DNA from: JBLNBN01 sp050260015
GTDB taxonomy: Bacteria > Bacteroidota > Ignavibacteria > Kapaibacteriales > UBA2268
Assembly (NCBI GenBank): GCA_050260015.1
Contig: JBLNBN010000052.1
Coordinates: 1 to 34,588 of the forward strand
Direction: 5' to 3'
Length of the DNA stretch: 34,588 nucleotides
Of this stretch, positions 8,653-17,029 are shown piece after piece; position 1 is the stretch's first letter; the number at the start of each line of letters is the position of its first letter. The notes beneath the pieces were generated by a model that saw nothing but the letters and a program-made list of their open reading frames with translations, was not told where the DNA came from and made no database searches. Position numbers and translations under genes: made by a program.

Positions 8653-9753
8653 TTATTTAAAAATTTTATCTAATGCTTGAACTATCCTTCCGGCGGCGGC
8701 GCCGTCCCACAGCGGGGGGATCTCGCCAGTCTTACGATCGCCCGCGAGTATCGCCCGGGCTCTTTCGAGTATCGGTCCCTTCTCCGGCGGGACGAGGTAA
8801 TTAGTGCCAATCTCGCACGTAGAAGGCCGCTCCGTTGTTGTTCGAAGAGTTAAGCAAGTTTTACCCAGGTACGTGGTTTCCTCCTGTATGCCCCCGGAGT
8901 CCGTCATTACGAAATCGCAGTCGGTCATTAATTTAAGGAAATCAATATATCCTTGAGGTTCAATTAGTTTAATACTTTTTGTGCGCCCGATGTCCCCGAG
9001 GATTCCAAAATTCTTAAGGTTATTTCTCGTTCGGGGGTGCAACGGGACGACGACGTCCCGGCTCTCGCCAATTTCCTTCAGTATATCGAAAAGCATCGAG
9101 ACTTGCTCTTTTTCGTCCACGTTCGACGGGCGATGTAGCGTAACGAGCGCGAATTTGCCGGGCTCAAGCCCAAAACGCCGCGTCGCGTCGCTGGACTTTG
9201 CCGCCTCGAGCGCGTAAACGAGCGAATCGATCATTGTATTTCCCACGAAAAATATCCGCTCTTCGGGGAATCCATCGCGCTTTAAGTTCTCAAGCCCGGA
9301 CTTTTCCGTGACGAAGCAGTAATCGGAAATAGAATCAGTAACAATCCTGTTGATTTCCTCGGGCATGGCGCGATCGAAGGAGCGGAGCCCGCTCTCGATA
9401 TGCGCTAATTTAATCCCGCATTTCACTGCGGTTATGCCGCAGGCTATAGTGGAGTTTACGTCGCCAGCTACCATTACGAGATCCGGCTTCTCCTCGAAGC
9501 ATATTTTTTCGAACTCAACCATAATTTTTGCAGTCTGGACGGCGTGAGTTCCCGATCCGACTCCTAAGTAGAAACTCGGTTCGGGTAGTTTGAGGTCGCG
9601 GAAAAAGGCGTCGCTCATCTTCTCGTCGTAATGCTGGCCGGTGTGGACAATCTTATGCTCGTACCTGTCGGCCCTTGCGGCCAGCGCCCTGTCTATCGGG
9701 GCGATCTTCATAAAGTTAGGCCGCGCGCCGACAACGGAAAATATCTTTATCAT
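8653..9753 (-). CDS. wecB: UDP-N-acetylglucosamine 2-epimerase (non-hydrolysing)
   Basis: This 366-residue enzyme interconverts UDP-GlcNAc and UDP-ManNAc, supplying a precursor for surface glycans. The family hallmarks are intact: VVGARPNFMKIAPI at the N-terminus, VHTGQHYDEKMSD, VAGDVNSTIACG, HIESGLRSFDRAMPEEINR, TLHRPSNVDE and the C-terminal UDP-binding MTDSGGIQEETTYLG. Length matches WecB/MnaA (about 370). Its start overlaps the end of the dehydrogenase gene by 4 bp (ATGA), a sign of translational coupling. With that dehydrogenase it can form the two-step WecB-WecC route from UDP-GlcNAc to UDP-ManNAcA. Confidence 0.96.
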   Translation of the reverse strand: MIKIFSVVGARPNFMKIAPIDRALAARADRYEHKIVHTGQHYDEKMSDAFFRDLKLPEPSFYLGVGSGTHAVQTAKIMVEFEKICFEEKPDLVMVAGDVNSTIACGITAVKCGIKLAHIESGLRSFDRAMPEEINRIVTDSISDYCFVTEKSGLENLKRDGFPEERIFFVGNTMIDSLVYALEAAKSSDATRRFGLEPGKFALVTLHRPSNVDEKEQVSMLFDILKEIGESRDVVVPLHPRTRNNLKNFGILGDIGRTKSIKLIEPQGYIDFLKLMTDCDFVMTDSGGIQEETTYLGKTCLTLRTTTERPSTCEIGTNYLVPPEKGPILERARAILAGDRKTGEIPPLWDGAAAGRIVQALDKIFK

Positions 9754-11090
9754 TTTCCCTTACCTTCGCCGAGCAAGACTATATTGCTTCTATCTTTCTT
9801 TATATGTTTTAAAGCGTTACGGGTGTCGATAACGACTTTAGCGTTCGACGCGATCATTTCAAAATCGAAGATCGTATGGTCGGTCGTTATGACCACGACG
9901 TCGTAATTCTTCAGCATATCGGCAGTAAGTTCCTTTTCGGAGTAAAGCGATTCGTCGCAAATCCTAATGCTGGGTATATACGGATCGAAATATGATACGT
10001 GGCCGATCGAATCTTCCTTCAGCAGTTCGGCAACCTTGAGCGCGGGCGAGTGGCGCAGGTCGTCCACGTCGCGCTTAAAGGCCATGCCGAGCATTAAAAT
10101 CTTCGCGTCGGCCATTGTGATGGGTTGCTTCGCGATTTCTTTAATAACCATGCCGCGCACATAGAACGGCATCTCCTCGTTGATCTCGCCGGCGAGCGTG
10201 ATGAAGTTCGTCACGAAATCATATTCGCGCGCCATCCATGCCAGGTAGTACGGATCGATCAGGATGCAGTGCCCCCCGATGCCGGGCCCCGGGTAGAAAG
10301 GCATGTAGCCGAACGGCTTGGTCGAAGCCGCGTCCACAACTTCCCAGATATTGACTCCTATCCTGTCGCATAGCTGCGCAAGCTCGTTGACGAGCGCAAT
10401 ATTAACGCCGCGAAAAATGTTTTCTAAAAGCTTTTCCATCTCGGCGATTGCGGGCGAACTCACCTCGATTACCTGCGAAACAACGAGTCCGTGCACGAAC
10501 GCGGCTAATTTACTGCTTAGCTCGTCGATGCCGCCGACGACTATCGGCGTGTTCGCGGTGTTCCATTTCTTGTTCCCGGGGTCTATCCTCTCCGGCGAAA
10601 AAGCAAGGTAAAAATCCTTACCGGCGATTAGGCCGCTTTCTTCGAGGATGGGTTTCACGTATTTTTCTGTAGTTCCCGGGAACGTGGTCGACTTGAGCAC
10701 TACGACCTGGCCCGGGCGTAGATTGTCGCGTACGTCGCGGGCGGCCTGCTCTATAAATGTAATATCGGGATCCTTATTAGGCGTAAAAGGCGTAGGCACG
10801 CAAATGAATATAGCGTCGCATTCGGCGCACCGGGAGAAGTCCCATGTCGGGATTAGCTTCCCCTGTTCAACGATCTGGCGAACCTGCTCGGAGTCTATGT
10901 CCTCGATATAATTCACGCCGCGTTCGAGCGATTGAATTTTATTCGAATCTACGTCGAAGCCGAACGTTCGGAAACCCTTGCCGGCAAATTCGGACGCGAG
11001 CGGTAGCCCGACGTATCCCAAACCGATAACGCCGACGGTTAAATTCCCCGCTGCAATTTTTTCTTGTAGTAATTCAATTGAGATAGCCAT
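9750..11090 (-). CDS. Nucleotide-sugar dehydrogenase, WecC/WbpA type
   Basis: This 446-residue enzyme belongs to the UDP-glucose/GDP-mannose dehydrogenase family, which uses two NAD+ to oxidise the C6 hydroxyl of a UDP-sugar to a carboxylate. The Rossmann motif GVIGLGYVGLPLASEF is near residue 20. STTFPGTTEKYV, FSPERIDPGN and the EMEKLLENIFRGVNIALVNE helix follow, with the catalytic Cys275 in GPGIGGHCILIDPYYL. LMLGMAFKRDVDDLRHSP marks the C-terminal nucleotide-binding domain. GIGGHC with N-acetyl-type surroundings resembles WbpA (UDP-GlcNAc 6-dehydrogenase) and WecC (UDP-ManNAc 6-dehydrogenase). The coupled wecB next door favours UDP-ManNAcA, but the substrate is inferred. An AAAGG stretch about 7 nt before the ATG serves as ribosome site, inside the end of rfbB. 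Confidence 0.93.
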   Translation of the reverse strand: MAISIELLQEKIAAGNLTVGVIGLGYVGLPLASEFAGKGFRTFGFDVDSNKIQSLERGVNYIEDIDSEQVRQIVEQGKLIPTWDFSRCAECDAIFICVPTPFTPNKDPDITFIEQAARDVRDNLRPGQVVVLKSTTFPGTTEKYVKPILEESGLIAGKDFYLAFSPERIDPGNKKWNTANTPIVVGGIDELSSKLAAFVHGLVVSQVIEVSSPAIAEMEKLLENIFRGVNIALVNELAQLCDRIGVNIWEVVDAASTKPFGYMPFYPGPGIGGHCILIDPYYLAWMAREYDFVTNFITLAGEINEEMPFYVRGMVIKEIAKQPITMADAKILMLGMAFKRDVDDLRHSPALKVAELLKEDSIGHVSYFDPYIPSIRICDESLYSEKELTADMLKNYDVVVITTDHTIFDFEMIASNAKVVIDTRNALKHIKKDRSNIVLLGEGKGK

Positions 11091-11092
11091 GT

Positions 11093-12139
11093 TTATGCCT
11101 TTAATCTTTCGCCATATTGTTTATCGTAATATTCTAAATACTTGCCGGAGCGCACGCCCGCAATCCATTCGGAATTGTTTAAATACCATTCGACAGTCGT
11201 GCGCATACCGTCTTCAAAAGAAATAAGCGGTTTCCAACCAAGCTCGGCTTGAGCGCGCGAGCTGTCGATTGCATAACGGCGGTCGTGCCCGGGGCGGTCT
11301 TTTACGTAACGTATAAGCGACTCGGGCTTATTTAGTTTATTTAGTATCAATTTTACTATATCTATATTGGCCATTTCGCTGTCCGCGCCGACGTTATAAA
11401 CCCGTCCGGCTGCGCCGCGTTCGAAAACTGCAAGAATAGCCCTGGAGTGATCTTCGACGTGGATCCAATCGCGCACGTTCATACCGTCGCCGTATACGGG
11501 GAGCGGTTTGTCCTCGAGCGCGTTAAGTATCATTAATGGAATTAGCTTTTCAGGAAATTGATAGGCGCCGTAATTGTTCGAGCAGCGCGTTATCGAAGCG
11601 TTTAAACCGTAAGTGTGGCAAAAAGCCATAACGAAGCAGTCCGCCGCCGCTTTCGAAGCGGAGTATGGCGAGTTGGGCGACAGGGGCGTCTCCTCGGTGA
11701 ATTTCCCTTCCGAGCCAAGCGAACCGTATACTTCGTCGGTTGAAATCTGGAGATAACGACCTACGGACAGGTCGCGGGCGCATTCAAGCAGATTCAGAGT
11801 TCCGCCCACGTTAGTGCGATAGAAGCTGCCCGCGTCCAGTATCGAGCGGTCGACATGGCTTTCCGCGGCGAAATTAATAATGCCGGATATTTGCTCGGCG
11901 AGAATAATGTGCCGAACCAGCTCTTTATTATCTATATTTCCGCGAACGAACGCGTAGCGCGGGTCGTCGGCGACGTCCGATAGGTTTTCAGGGTTGCCTG
12001 CGTAGGTCAGCAAGTCTAAGTTTACTATTTCATAATCGGTTTCATTCAGAAGCAATCGTATAAAATTGCTACCTATGAAGCCCGAACCGCCGGTAATTAA
12101 TATTTTGCTCAATTCGCTTATAAATTTGTTATCTGACAA
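11093..12139 (-). CDS. rfbB: dTDP-glucose 4,6-dehydratase (RfbB/RmlB)
   Basis: This 348-residue extended short-chain dehydrogenase converts dTDP-glucose to dTDP-4-keto-6-deoxyglucose. It shows the NAD motif ITGGSGFIGSNFIR, the catalytic triad region STDEVYGSLG with YSASKAAAD (Tyr-x3-Lys), RCSNNYGAYQFPEKLIP, the sugar-binding DWIHVEDHSRA, and KDRPGHDRRYAID near the C-terminus. rfbA, rfbC and rfbD are not in the window, so the final dTDP-sugar is unknown. No in-frame ATG exists at the 5' end. TTG at 12139 follows an in-frame TAA by one codon, and TTG at 12112 would give MSKILITGG, closer to the family N-terminus. It is apparently the first gene of the polysaccharide locus, 44 bp after the GH3 gene. 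Confidence 0.95.
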   Translation of the reverse strand: MSDNKFISELSKILITGGSGFIGSNFIRLLLNETDYEIVNLDLLTYAGNPENLSDVADDPRYAFVRGNIDNKELVRHIILAEQISGIINFAAESHVDRSILDAGSFYRTNVGGTLNLLECARDLSVGRYLQISTDEVYGSLGSEGKFTEETPLSPNSPYSASKAAADCFVMAFCHTYGLNASITRCSNNYGAYQFPEKLIPLMILNALEDKPLPVYGDGMNVRDWIHVEDHSRAILAVFERGAAGRVYNVGADSEMANIDIVKLILNKLNKPESLIRYVKDRPGHDRRYAIDSSRAQAELGWKPLISFEDGMRTTVEWYLNNSEWIAGVRSGKYLEYYDKQYGERLKA

Positions 12140-12183
12140 ACATTAAAATTAATCAAACTTGCGCGATAAATAAAAAATATCTT

Positions 12184-13716
12184 CTAAAGCTCGACGAACG
12201 CTTCCCGCCCGGTCAATTTAACTACTGCCGCGGCAAGCGAAGGGAATGAATCGGAAAACGCCAATACCGTTAAATCGCCCGGGAGACTACTTTTGATCTC
12301 CGGCGTGCCAAATAGAGCCACTATCGATCGCTTCCCCTTCGAAAGCTTCTCAACCGCCTCCAGGAGGCCCGGCCCGGGAAGCAGGGAGCCGACCCCGGCT
12401 CGAGACTTGAAGAATACTGGAAATAAGACTATATCGGAATCCTTCGAGCCCTCCGCGAAGTCCTCGATTTGTTCAGCGGTGACGTCGCCGTCTATAAAGC
12501 CGAAATCGCAATCGTTCTCTATGGCTTGCGCAAGCATAGTGAAGAATCTAGACGCGGGCTTTAGATCGCCCTCGCTCTGTAATAACGCGAAGCCCGCGAC
12601 TTTCGCTTCGGCATCGATCGGCAGCAGGCTTAGGTCGCCCTCGGTGCGCAGGCTCTTTACGGCGATGGCGAGCGCGCGCTTGCGCCCCTTTAAAAACAGC
12701 TTCGAGTCGCTTTCCAGCTTGGCGAAGGCCGGCATCAAGCCGCAATATCTCTTTTCCCCGATAATTCTTCTCCTGGCGTGCGAAAGCATATTGGCGAATT
12801 TTTCGTCGCTTTCGGCCCTGCTTGCGATAGAATTGATGGCATTAAGAGGTTCGGCAGGCATAAGGGCGACGTCGACGCCCGCCTCAAGCGCCAGTTCGGC
12901 GGCGATATCAGAGAGATTAAGCTGGGATATTGCTCCCATGTCCAGCGCGTCGGTAACGATTAACCCGCTAAAAAGGAACCTGTCGCGCAATAGCTTGACC
13001 GCGCTTTTAGAAAGCGAAACAGGCATACCGGAGGGCTCGATCGCAGGACAATGCAGATGCGCAAGCATAACGCTGCGCACACCGGCGTTTATCGCTTCGC
13101 TGAACGGAATAAACTCGCATTCCTCCAGTTCCTGCAATGATTTATTTATTTCCGGCAGGCTAATATGCGAATCCGCGTCGGTGTCGCCATGACCGGGGAA
13201 ATGCTTTGCGCAGGCGAGAACCTTTTCTTTCTGCGTTCCGGTAATAAACGCGGCCGAATGCCTTGCTACTTTATCAGGATCCGCTCCGAACGAGCGAATT
13301 CCAATTACGGGGTTCTTTGGATTTGAATTTACGTCGCAAACGGGAGCCAGATTCCAATGCACTCCGAGCGCCTTGGCTTCGGTTGCGATCAGCTCACCTA
13401 CTTCGCGGGTCTCTTCGGCGTTGTCGTTAACCCCAAGAGCGTAAGCGTGGGGGAACCCGTTGCCGTCGTCCAATCGCATTTCCGTGCCGTACTCGAAGTC
13501 GGCGCAAAAGAGTAACGGCGTTTCGGCATGCGCCTGCAGTTCGTCGCACACGCGCCTGGCGGTTTCCGTGTTCCCTTCGAACACGCAGAACCCGCCAACG
13601 CCAAGGTTGGTCAATTCAATAATTTGCCCGCGATAATCTGCGTTTTCTAAATAATCCTTTACGTTTAATCTTGGAAAGACGCATTGGGCGGCTAACTGTA
13701 CATAATTCATGCTCAT
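12184..13716 (-). CDS. Glycoside hydrolase family 3, NagZ-like beta-N-acetylhexosaminidase with extra C-terminal domain
   Basis: This 510-residue GH3 enzyme is probably a beta-N-acetylglucosaminidase that removes GlcNAc from muropeptides or other glycans. It has the diagnostic NagZ loop AKHFPGHGDTDADSHISLP (Lys171-His172 and the following Asp/His dyad) and the nucleophile Asp256 in IVTDALDMGAIS. The (beta/alpha)8 domain covers about residues 1-330. A further ~180 residues (LFLKGRKRALAIAVKSLR, then FALLQSEGD...) form a second domain absent from the ~340-residue proteobacterial NagZ but present in two-domain Bacillus-type enzymes. I see no signal peptide, implying a cytoplasmic location. The ATG at 13716 is chosen because it overlaps the thioesterase stop (ATGA) and has GGTGAAG just upstream. 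Confidence 0.9.
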   Translation of the reverse strand: MSMNYVQLAAQCVFPRLNVKDYLENADYRGQIIELTNLGVGGFCVFEGNTETARRVCDELQAHAETPLLFCADFEYGTEMRLDDGNGFPHAYALGVNDNAEETREVGELIATEAKALGVHWNLAPVCDVNSNPKNPVIGIRSFGADPDKVARHSAAFITGTQKEKVLACAKHFPGHGDTDADSHISLPEINKSLQELEECEFIPFSEAINAGVRSVMLAHLHCPAIEPSGMPVSLSKSAVKLLRDRFLFSGLIVTDALDMGAISQLNLSDIAAELALEAGVDVALMPAEPLNAINSIASRAESDEKFANMLSHARRRIIGEKRYCGLMPAFAKLESDSKLFLKGRKRALAIAVKSLRTEGDLSLLPIDAEAKVAGFALLQSEGDLKPASRFFTMLAQAIENDCDFGFIDGDVTAEQIEDFAEGSKDSDIVLFPVFFKSRAGVGSLLPGPGLLEAVEKLSKGKRSIVALFGTPEIKSSLPGDLTVLAFSDSFPSLAAAVVKLTGREAFVEL

Positions 13717-14186
13717 TTCTTCACCAGCAGTCCTTCGCCCTCGTATTCCATGATTTTCCAACGGAATTCGTCAGGAAGCGGCGCCGCTTTCTTAGTCGCG
13801 GGATCGATATGCACCATTACTGCGCTCGCATGCGCAAGTATTGTGCCGTTGGGCTTGGCGACTATATTTTCAAATCCGATCGAGGAGTTCTTCATAAACT
13901 CCAAACGGGTGTAAACCACGTAGTCCTCGAAGAATTTGGCCGGGTTGAAGTAATCGATCCTGGAATGCACGACCATGAACATATTCGATTCCGTATAAGT
14001 TCCGCTGTCGATCTTAAGCCCGATAGCTTCGAAATACAGCGTACGCGCCCACTCAAGGCTAAACAGGTACTGAATGTTGTGCATTACTTTCGCAGAATCG
14101 ACCTGGTGGAACTGCACTTTGCTTTGGCATTTGTGTTTAAACAGGGGCAATAGTTCCTGCACATGCTCTTCGTTAAGTCTTTTCAT
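13713..14186 (-). CDS. YbgC/FadM-like acyl-CoA thioesterase (hotdog fold)
   Basis: This 157-residue single hotdog-domain protein of the 4-hydroxybenzoyl-CoA thioesterase family hydrolyses acyl-CoA thioesters in the cytoplasm. The signature QFHQVDSAKVMHNIQYLFSLEWAR contains the catalytic Asp30 and the x-x-N/Q-Y-L-x-x-x-E-x-A-R helix. The start is well supported by AGGAGG about 8 nt before the ATG at 14186. It is translationally coupled to the GH3 gene (4-bp overlap) and starts 19 bp after the threonine aldolase stop. The three genes therefore look like one operon, although their functions are not obviously linked. The acyl substrate is unknown. Unlike proteobacterial ybgC there are no tol-pal genes nearby. 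Confidence 0.9.
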   Translation of the reverse strand: MKRLNEEHVQELLPLFKHKCQSKVQFHQVDSAKVMHNIQYLFSLEWARTLYFEAIGLKIDSGTYTESNMFMVVHSRIDYFNPAKFFEDYVVYTRLEFMKNSSIGFENIVAKPNGTILAHASAVMVHIDPATKKAAPLPDEFRWKIMEYEGEGLLVKK

Positions 14187-14205
14187 AGACGCTGCCTCCT
14201 ATAAA

Positions 14206-15246
14206 TTAAACGCAACTTAAAACTACTTCGACGGCCTTGCGCGCGTCCTCGTTTGTAATATGGAGATGAAAGACGGCGCGTATGAAATTTTTACCAACGC
14301 CGCCGAGCAGAACTCCCTTAGACTTGCATCTTTCGATGAATTCGTTTACCGGCAGGTCCAGGGGGATCCCGAAGACTACCATATTCGTTTGGACGCGCTC
14401 CGGGGCTACGGAAACCGAGCCGCTCTGCGCGAGCCCCTCTGCGAACGCGCGGGCGCGGTCGTGGTCCTGCTTCATTTTGGGAAAGTTATTATCCAGCGCA
14501 TAAAGTCCCGCCGCCGCGAGCACGCCGGCCTGGCGCATTCCCCCGCCTAATATTTTCCTGATTTTCCATGCCCTATCGATCAATTCCTTGCCGCCGACCA
14601 ATAGCGAACCGACCGGCGAACCCAAGCCCTTCGAAAGGCATACGGAAACGGAATCGAACGGCTCGGCGTAATCGGCCAGCTTTATGCCCGTCTCGGCCGA
14701 TGCGTTCCAGAGGCGAGCCCCGTCAAGGTGGAATTTAATATCATGCTTTTTCGCGAGGTCTCCGCATTTCCTGATGTAATCGAGCGAGAGTATCGCGCCG
14801 CCGTGGCGGTTATGGGTGTTCTCGAGGCTGATTACTTTAGTCGTCGGCAGGTAATATATGTTCGGACGGATTTTATCCTCGATCTCGTCCAGATCCATTT
14901 CGCCGTTGAGAGATTTAACTGTGTTGACCTGCACGCCGGAATTGAACGCCAGGCCGCCCGTCTCGTAGTAAAAAACATGAGCGTCAGCCTCTATGATAAT
15001 CTCGTCGCCTGGATTAGTCCATGCTTTTATGGCGATTTGATTGCCCATAGTGCCGCTCGGCACAAACAGGGCGGCCTCCTTGCCCAGCATTTCCGCGACG
15101 CGGTTTTGCAATTCGTTTATCGTCGGGTCCTCTCCGTAGACGTCGTCGCCGGTCGGTGCGGATGCCATAGCGCGAAGCATGCCCTCCGAAGGGCGAGTTA
15201 CCGTGTCGCTTCGGAGGTCGATTGTTTTCTCAAAATCAATATTCAT
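14206..15246 (-). CDS. ltaE: Low-specificity L-threonine aldolase
   Basis: This 346-residue PLP enzyme of fold type I cleaves L-threonine or L-allo-threonine to glycine and acetaldehyde. The N-terminal IDLRSDTVTRPSEGMLRAMASAPTGDDVYGEDP block is the family signature. ALFVPSGTMGNQIA binds the cofactor phosphate, FHLDGARLWNA carries the PLP-stacking Asp region, and Lys206 in VCLSKGLGSPVGS forms the Schiff base. KILGGGMRQAG is also conserved. The length is typical of bacterial LtaE (about 333-346). It is the promoter-proximal gene of the aldolase-thioesterase-GH3 run. Substrate stereochemistry cannot be judged from sequence. Confidence 0.95.
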   Translation of the reverse strand: MNIDFEKTIDLRSDTVTRPSEGMLRAMASAPTGDDVYGEDPTINELQNRVAEMLGKEAALFVPSGTMGNQIAIKAWTNPGDEIIIEADAHVFYYETGGLAFNSGVQVNTVKSLNGEMDLDEIEDKIRPNIYYLPTTKVISLENTHNRHGGAILSLDYIRKCGDLAKKHDIKFHLDGARLWNASAETGIKLADYAEPFDSVSVCLSKGLGSPVGSLLVGGKELIDRAWKIRKILGGGMRQAGVLAAAGLYALDNNFPKMKQDHDRARAFAEGLAQSGSVSVAPERVQTNMVVFGIPLDLPVNEFIERCKSKGVLLGGVGKNFIRAVFHLHITNEDARKAVEVVLSCV

Positions 15247-15293
15247 TATTAAAGTCGAATGTTTGTTTATTGGAATAGTTCAATTTCTGTGTT

Positions 15294-16076
15294 TTATTGA
15301 ATCAGCCTGGAGATCGACAGCCCAAATGCGGAAATTATCATCTCGCCAAACGTCATTACAAGGCAAAAAGCCAGCGGAATAGACAAATTGTCGTCCATTT
15401 TAATTTTCTTAGCCGCAGCTTCCGCGAACCCGGCGGCTATTGCCGCTATGCTTGCTATAACGAAGTACTCGAACGGAGCGGAGAATAATTGACCGTAGAT
15501 CGCCACGACTATAAGGGCGGTTATTATAAAGGCGGAAGTTCCCTCCCAGGATTTATTGAACAGGGGCGTCTTTCCGTAGCGTCGGCCTATCAGCGCCGCC
15601 GCAATATCCGCGAATATTAAAATGGTAAATCCTACGACGACGTACGTTTTCGGAAAAAATATTACCATTAAGCACGCGGAAATCAGCACCCATGAAGCGC
15701 CGTTCAGAAGAAGCCTATTCTTCTTTTTCTCATGCTTGCGCATCATCGGGCCGAAAACTTTGAAAAACAGATCGTGAATAGCTGGAACTTTTTTTGATGC
15801 CAGGTCCACAGCTATAGCCAATAGGGCGAGCGGCGCGAGTATGCTTAAAGCAAACGAACGATCAAGAAAAACATAAGCGACTGGTATAGAAAGCGATAGT
15901 AAGTGAATGGACTTGCGCTTCAGCTCCTGCGCATAGGAGATATTTCCGCCCGAGGAAATAGCTTTTTCCTTCTTTTTGGGCGGGCGGGCGGCGACTCCAT
16001 CTAAAACGTCTTCAAGTTTAATCGGAGCGTTTTCGTTTTTTACTTTTATTTCTTTCAAATTTTCTGTATCATTCAT
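15294..16076 (-). CDS. Polyprenol/phytol/diacylglycerol-kinase-like membrane protein (COG0170, SEC59-like)
   Basis: This 260-residue integral membrane protein has about six to seven hydrophobic segments. It carries both motifs of the SEC59/phytol kinase/CTP-dependent lipid kinase group: ELKRKSIHLLSLSIPVAYVF near residue 50, and DIAAALIGRRYGK with NKSWEGTSAF further on. Members phosphorylate dolichol, phytol, farnesol or diacylglycerol, usually with CTP; some are annotated as phosphatidate cytidylyltransferase. The first ~50 residues are an acidic/basic, lysine-rich cytoplasmic tail (KPPKKKEK-like) not normally seen in the family. I use the ATG at 16076; the longer frame begins at a TTG and would overlap ispE. 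It is divergent from ispE with only 31 bp between starts. An isoprenoid-alcohol substrate is inferred from that neighbour. Confidence 0.82.
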   Translation of the reverse strand: MNDTENLKEIKVKNENAPIKLEDVLDGVAARPPKKKEKAISSGGNISYAQELKRKSIHLLSLSIPVAYVFLDRSFALSILAPLALLAIAVDLASKKVPAIHDLFFKVFGPMMRKHEKKKNRLLLNGASWVLISACLMVIFFPKTYVVVGFTILIFADIAAALIGRRYGKTPLFNKSWEGTSAFIITALIVVAIYGQLFSAPFEYFVIASIAAIAAGFAEAAAKKIKMDDNLSIPLAFCLVMTFGEMIISAFGLSISRLIQ

Positions 16077-16107
16077 TTTTGCTTTGTGTAATTTTTCTAA
16101 AACGATA

Positions 16108-16959
16108 ATGTTTAAAAAATTCGAAATCCACGCGCGCGCTAAAATCAACCTCGCTCTCCAGGTTTTAAATAAACGCGAAGACGGTTATCACAATATAAAC
16201 ACAATTTTTTATCCGACAACGCTTAAAGACATATTAATTTTTGAACGTTGCGATAAATTTTCGCTGGAAATGCATCCGGATCTGGGTATCCCGCTGGAAA
16301 GTAATTTAGTTTACAAAGCGTATCAGATGTTAAAATCGAAATACTCGCCGGATTATTATGCAAAAATAACTCTTATTAAGCAAATTCCTACGGGAGGCGG
16401 GCTCGGAGGCGGCAGTAGCGACGCGGCGGCGGCCGTTGCCGGGCTGGCGAAGGCGCTGAGAATTGATCTTCCGGAGGAGCACGCAAAGCAAATAGCTTCT
16501 TCTCTGGGTTCGGACGTGCCATACTTTTTACTTGGCGGCGCGGCAATAGGTTCTGGTCGGGGAGAAATCCTTGAGCGGATCGATCTTAAGATAAATTACC
16601 CGGTATTGATCATCAATCCCGGGATACATATCAGCACGGCCGATGCGTACTCCGCTTTAGCAAGGACTTCTACGACGCGACCGGAAACGGATTTCGGAAA
16701 ATTCCTTATAGAAAACAAGAACGAACCCGCGCGCTGGCGCGAGGCGCTTTATAACGATTTCGAGGAATTTGCGTTCAGATATAGTCCCGTCCTAAAGGAA
16801 ATAAAGGAAAAGCTTTACAAGCTCGGCGCGCTTTTTGCGCAAATGTCGGGTAGCGGTTCTACTATGTTCGGGGTGTTTCCCGATAAGGCGTCCGCCCGGC
16901 GAGCAGCCGCTAACTTTCCTGAATTATTTAGATTTATCTCGGATGAAAATTCGATATAA
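16108..16959 (+). CDS. ispE: 4-(cytidine 5'-diphospho)-2-C-methyl-D-erythritol kinase
   Basis: This 283-residue GHMP kinase phosphorylates CDP-methylerythritol at the 2-hydroxyl in the MEP pathway of isoprenoid synthesis. The ATG at 16108 gives the standard start MFKKFEIHARAKINLALQVL; the open frame extends upstream only because the divergent gene's 5' end happens to be open. The ATP-binding loop PTGGGLGGGSSDAA spans residues 94-107, with catalytic Asp105. The early Lys in HARAKINL and the C-terminal MSGSGSTMFGVF block are conserved. Length matches IspE (about 283). It is followed after 70 bp of AT-rich DNA by glgA on the same strand. It would supply isoprenoid precursors for the polyprenyl phosphates used by the sugar-transferase locus. 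Confidence 0.97.
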   Translation: MFKKFEIHARAKINLALQVLNKREDGYHNINTIFYPTTLKDILIFERCDKFSLEMHPDLGIPLESNLVYKAYQMLKSKYSPDYYAKITLIKQIPTGGGLGGGSSDAAAAVAGLAKALRIDLPEEHAKQIASSLGSDVPYFLLGGAAIGSGRGEILERIDLKINYPVLIINPGIHISTADAYSALARTSTTRPETDFGKFLIENKNEPARWREALYNDFEEFAFRYSPVLKEIKEKLYKLGALFAQMSGSGSTMFGVFPDKASARRAAANFPELFRFISDENSI

Positions 16960-17029
16960 AATATTTTTTTTAATTCATAGTTAATAGTATTAGAAAAATT
17001 AAAAAAATGCGCAATCAATTGGTAGATAA

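Noticed and set aside
12293..13192. 299-codon + strand open frame opposite the GH3 gene
   Set aside because: Serine/arginine-rich translation without motifs, antisense to a clear GH3 catalytic domain.
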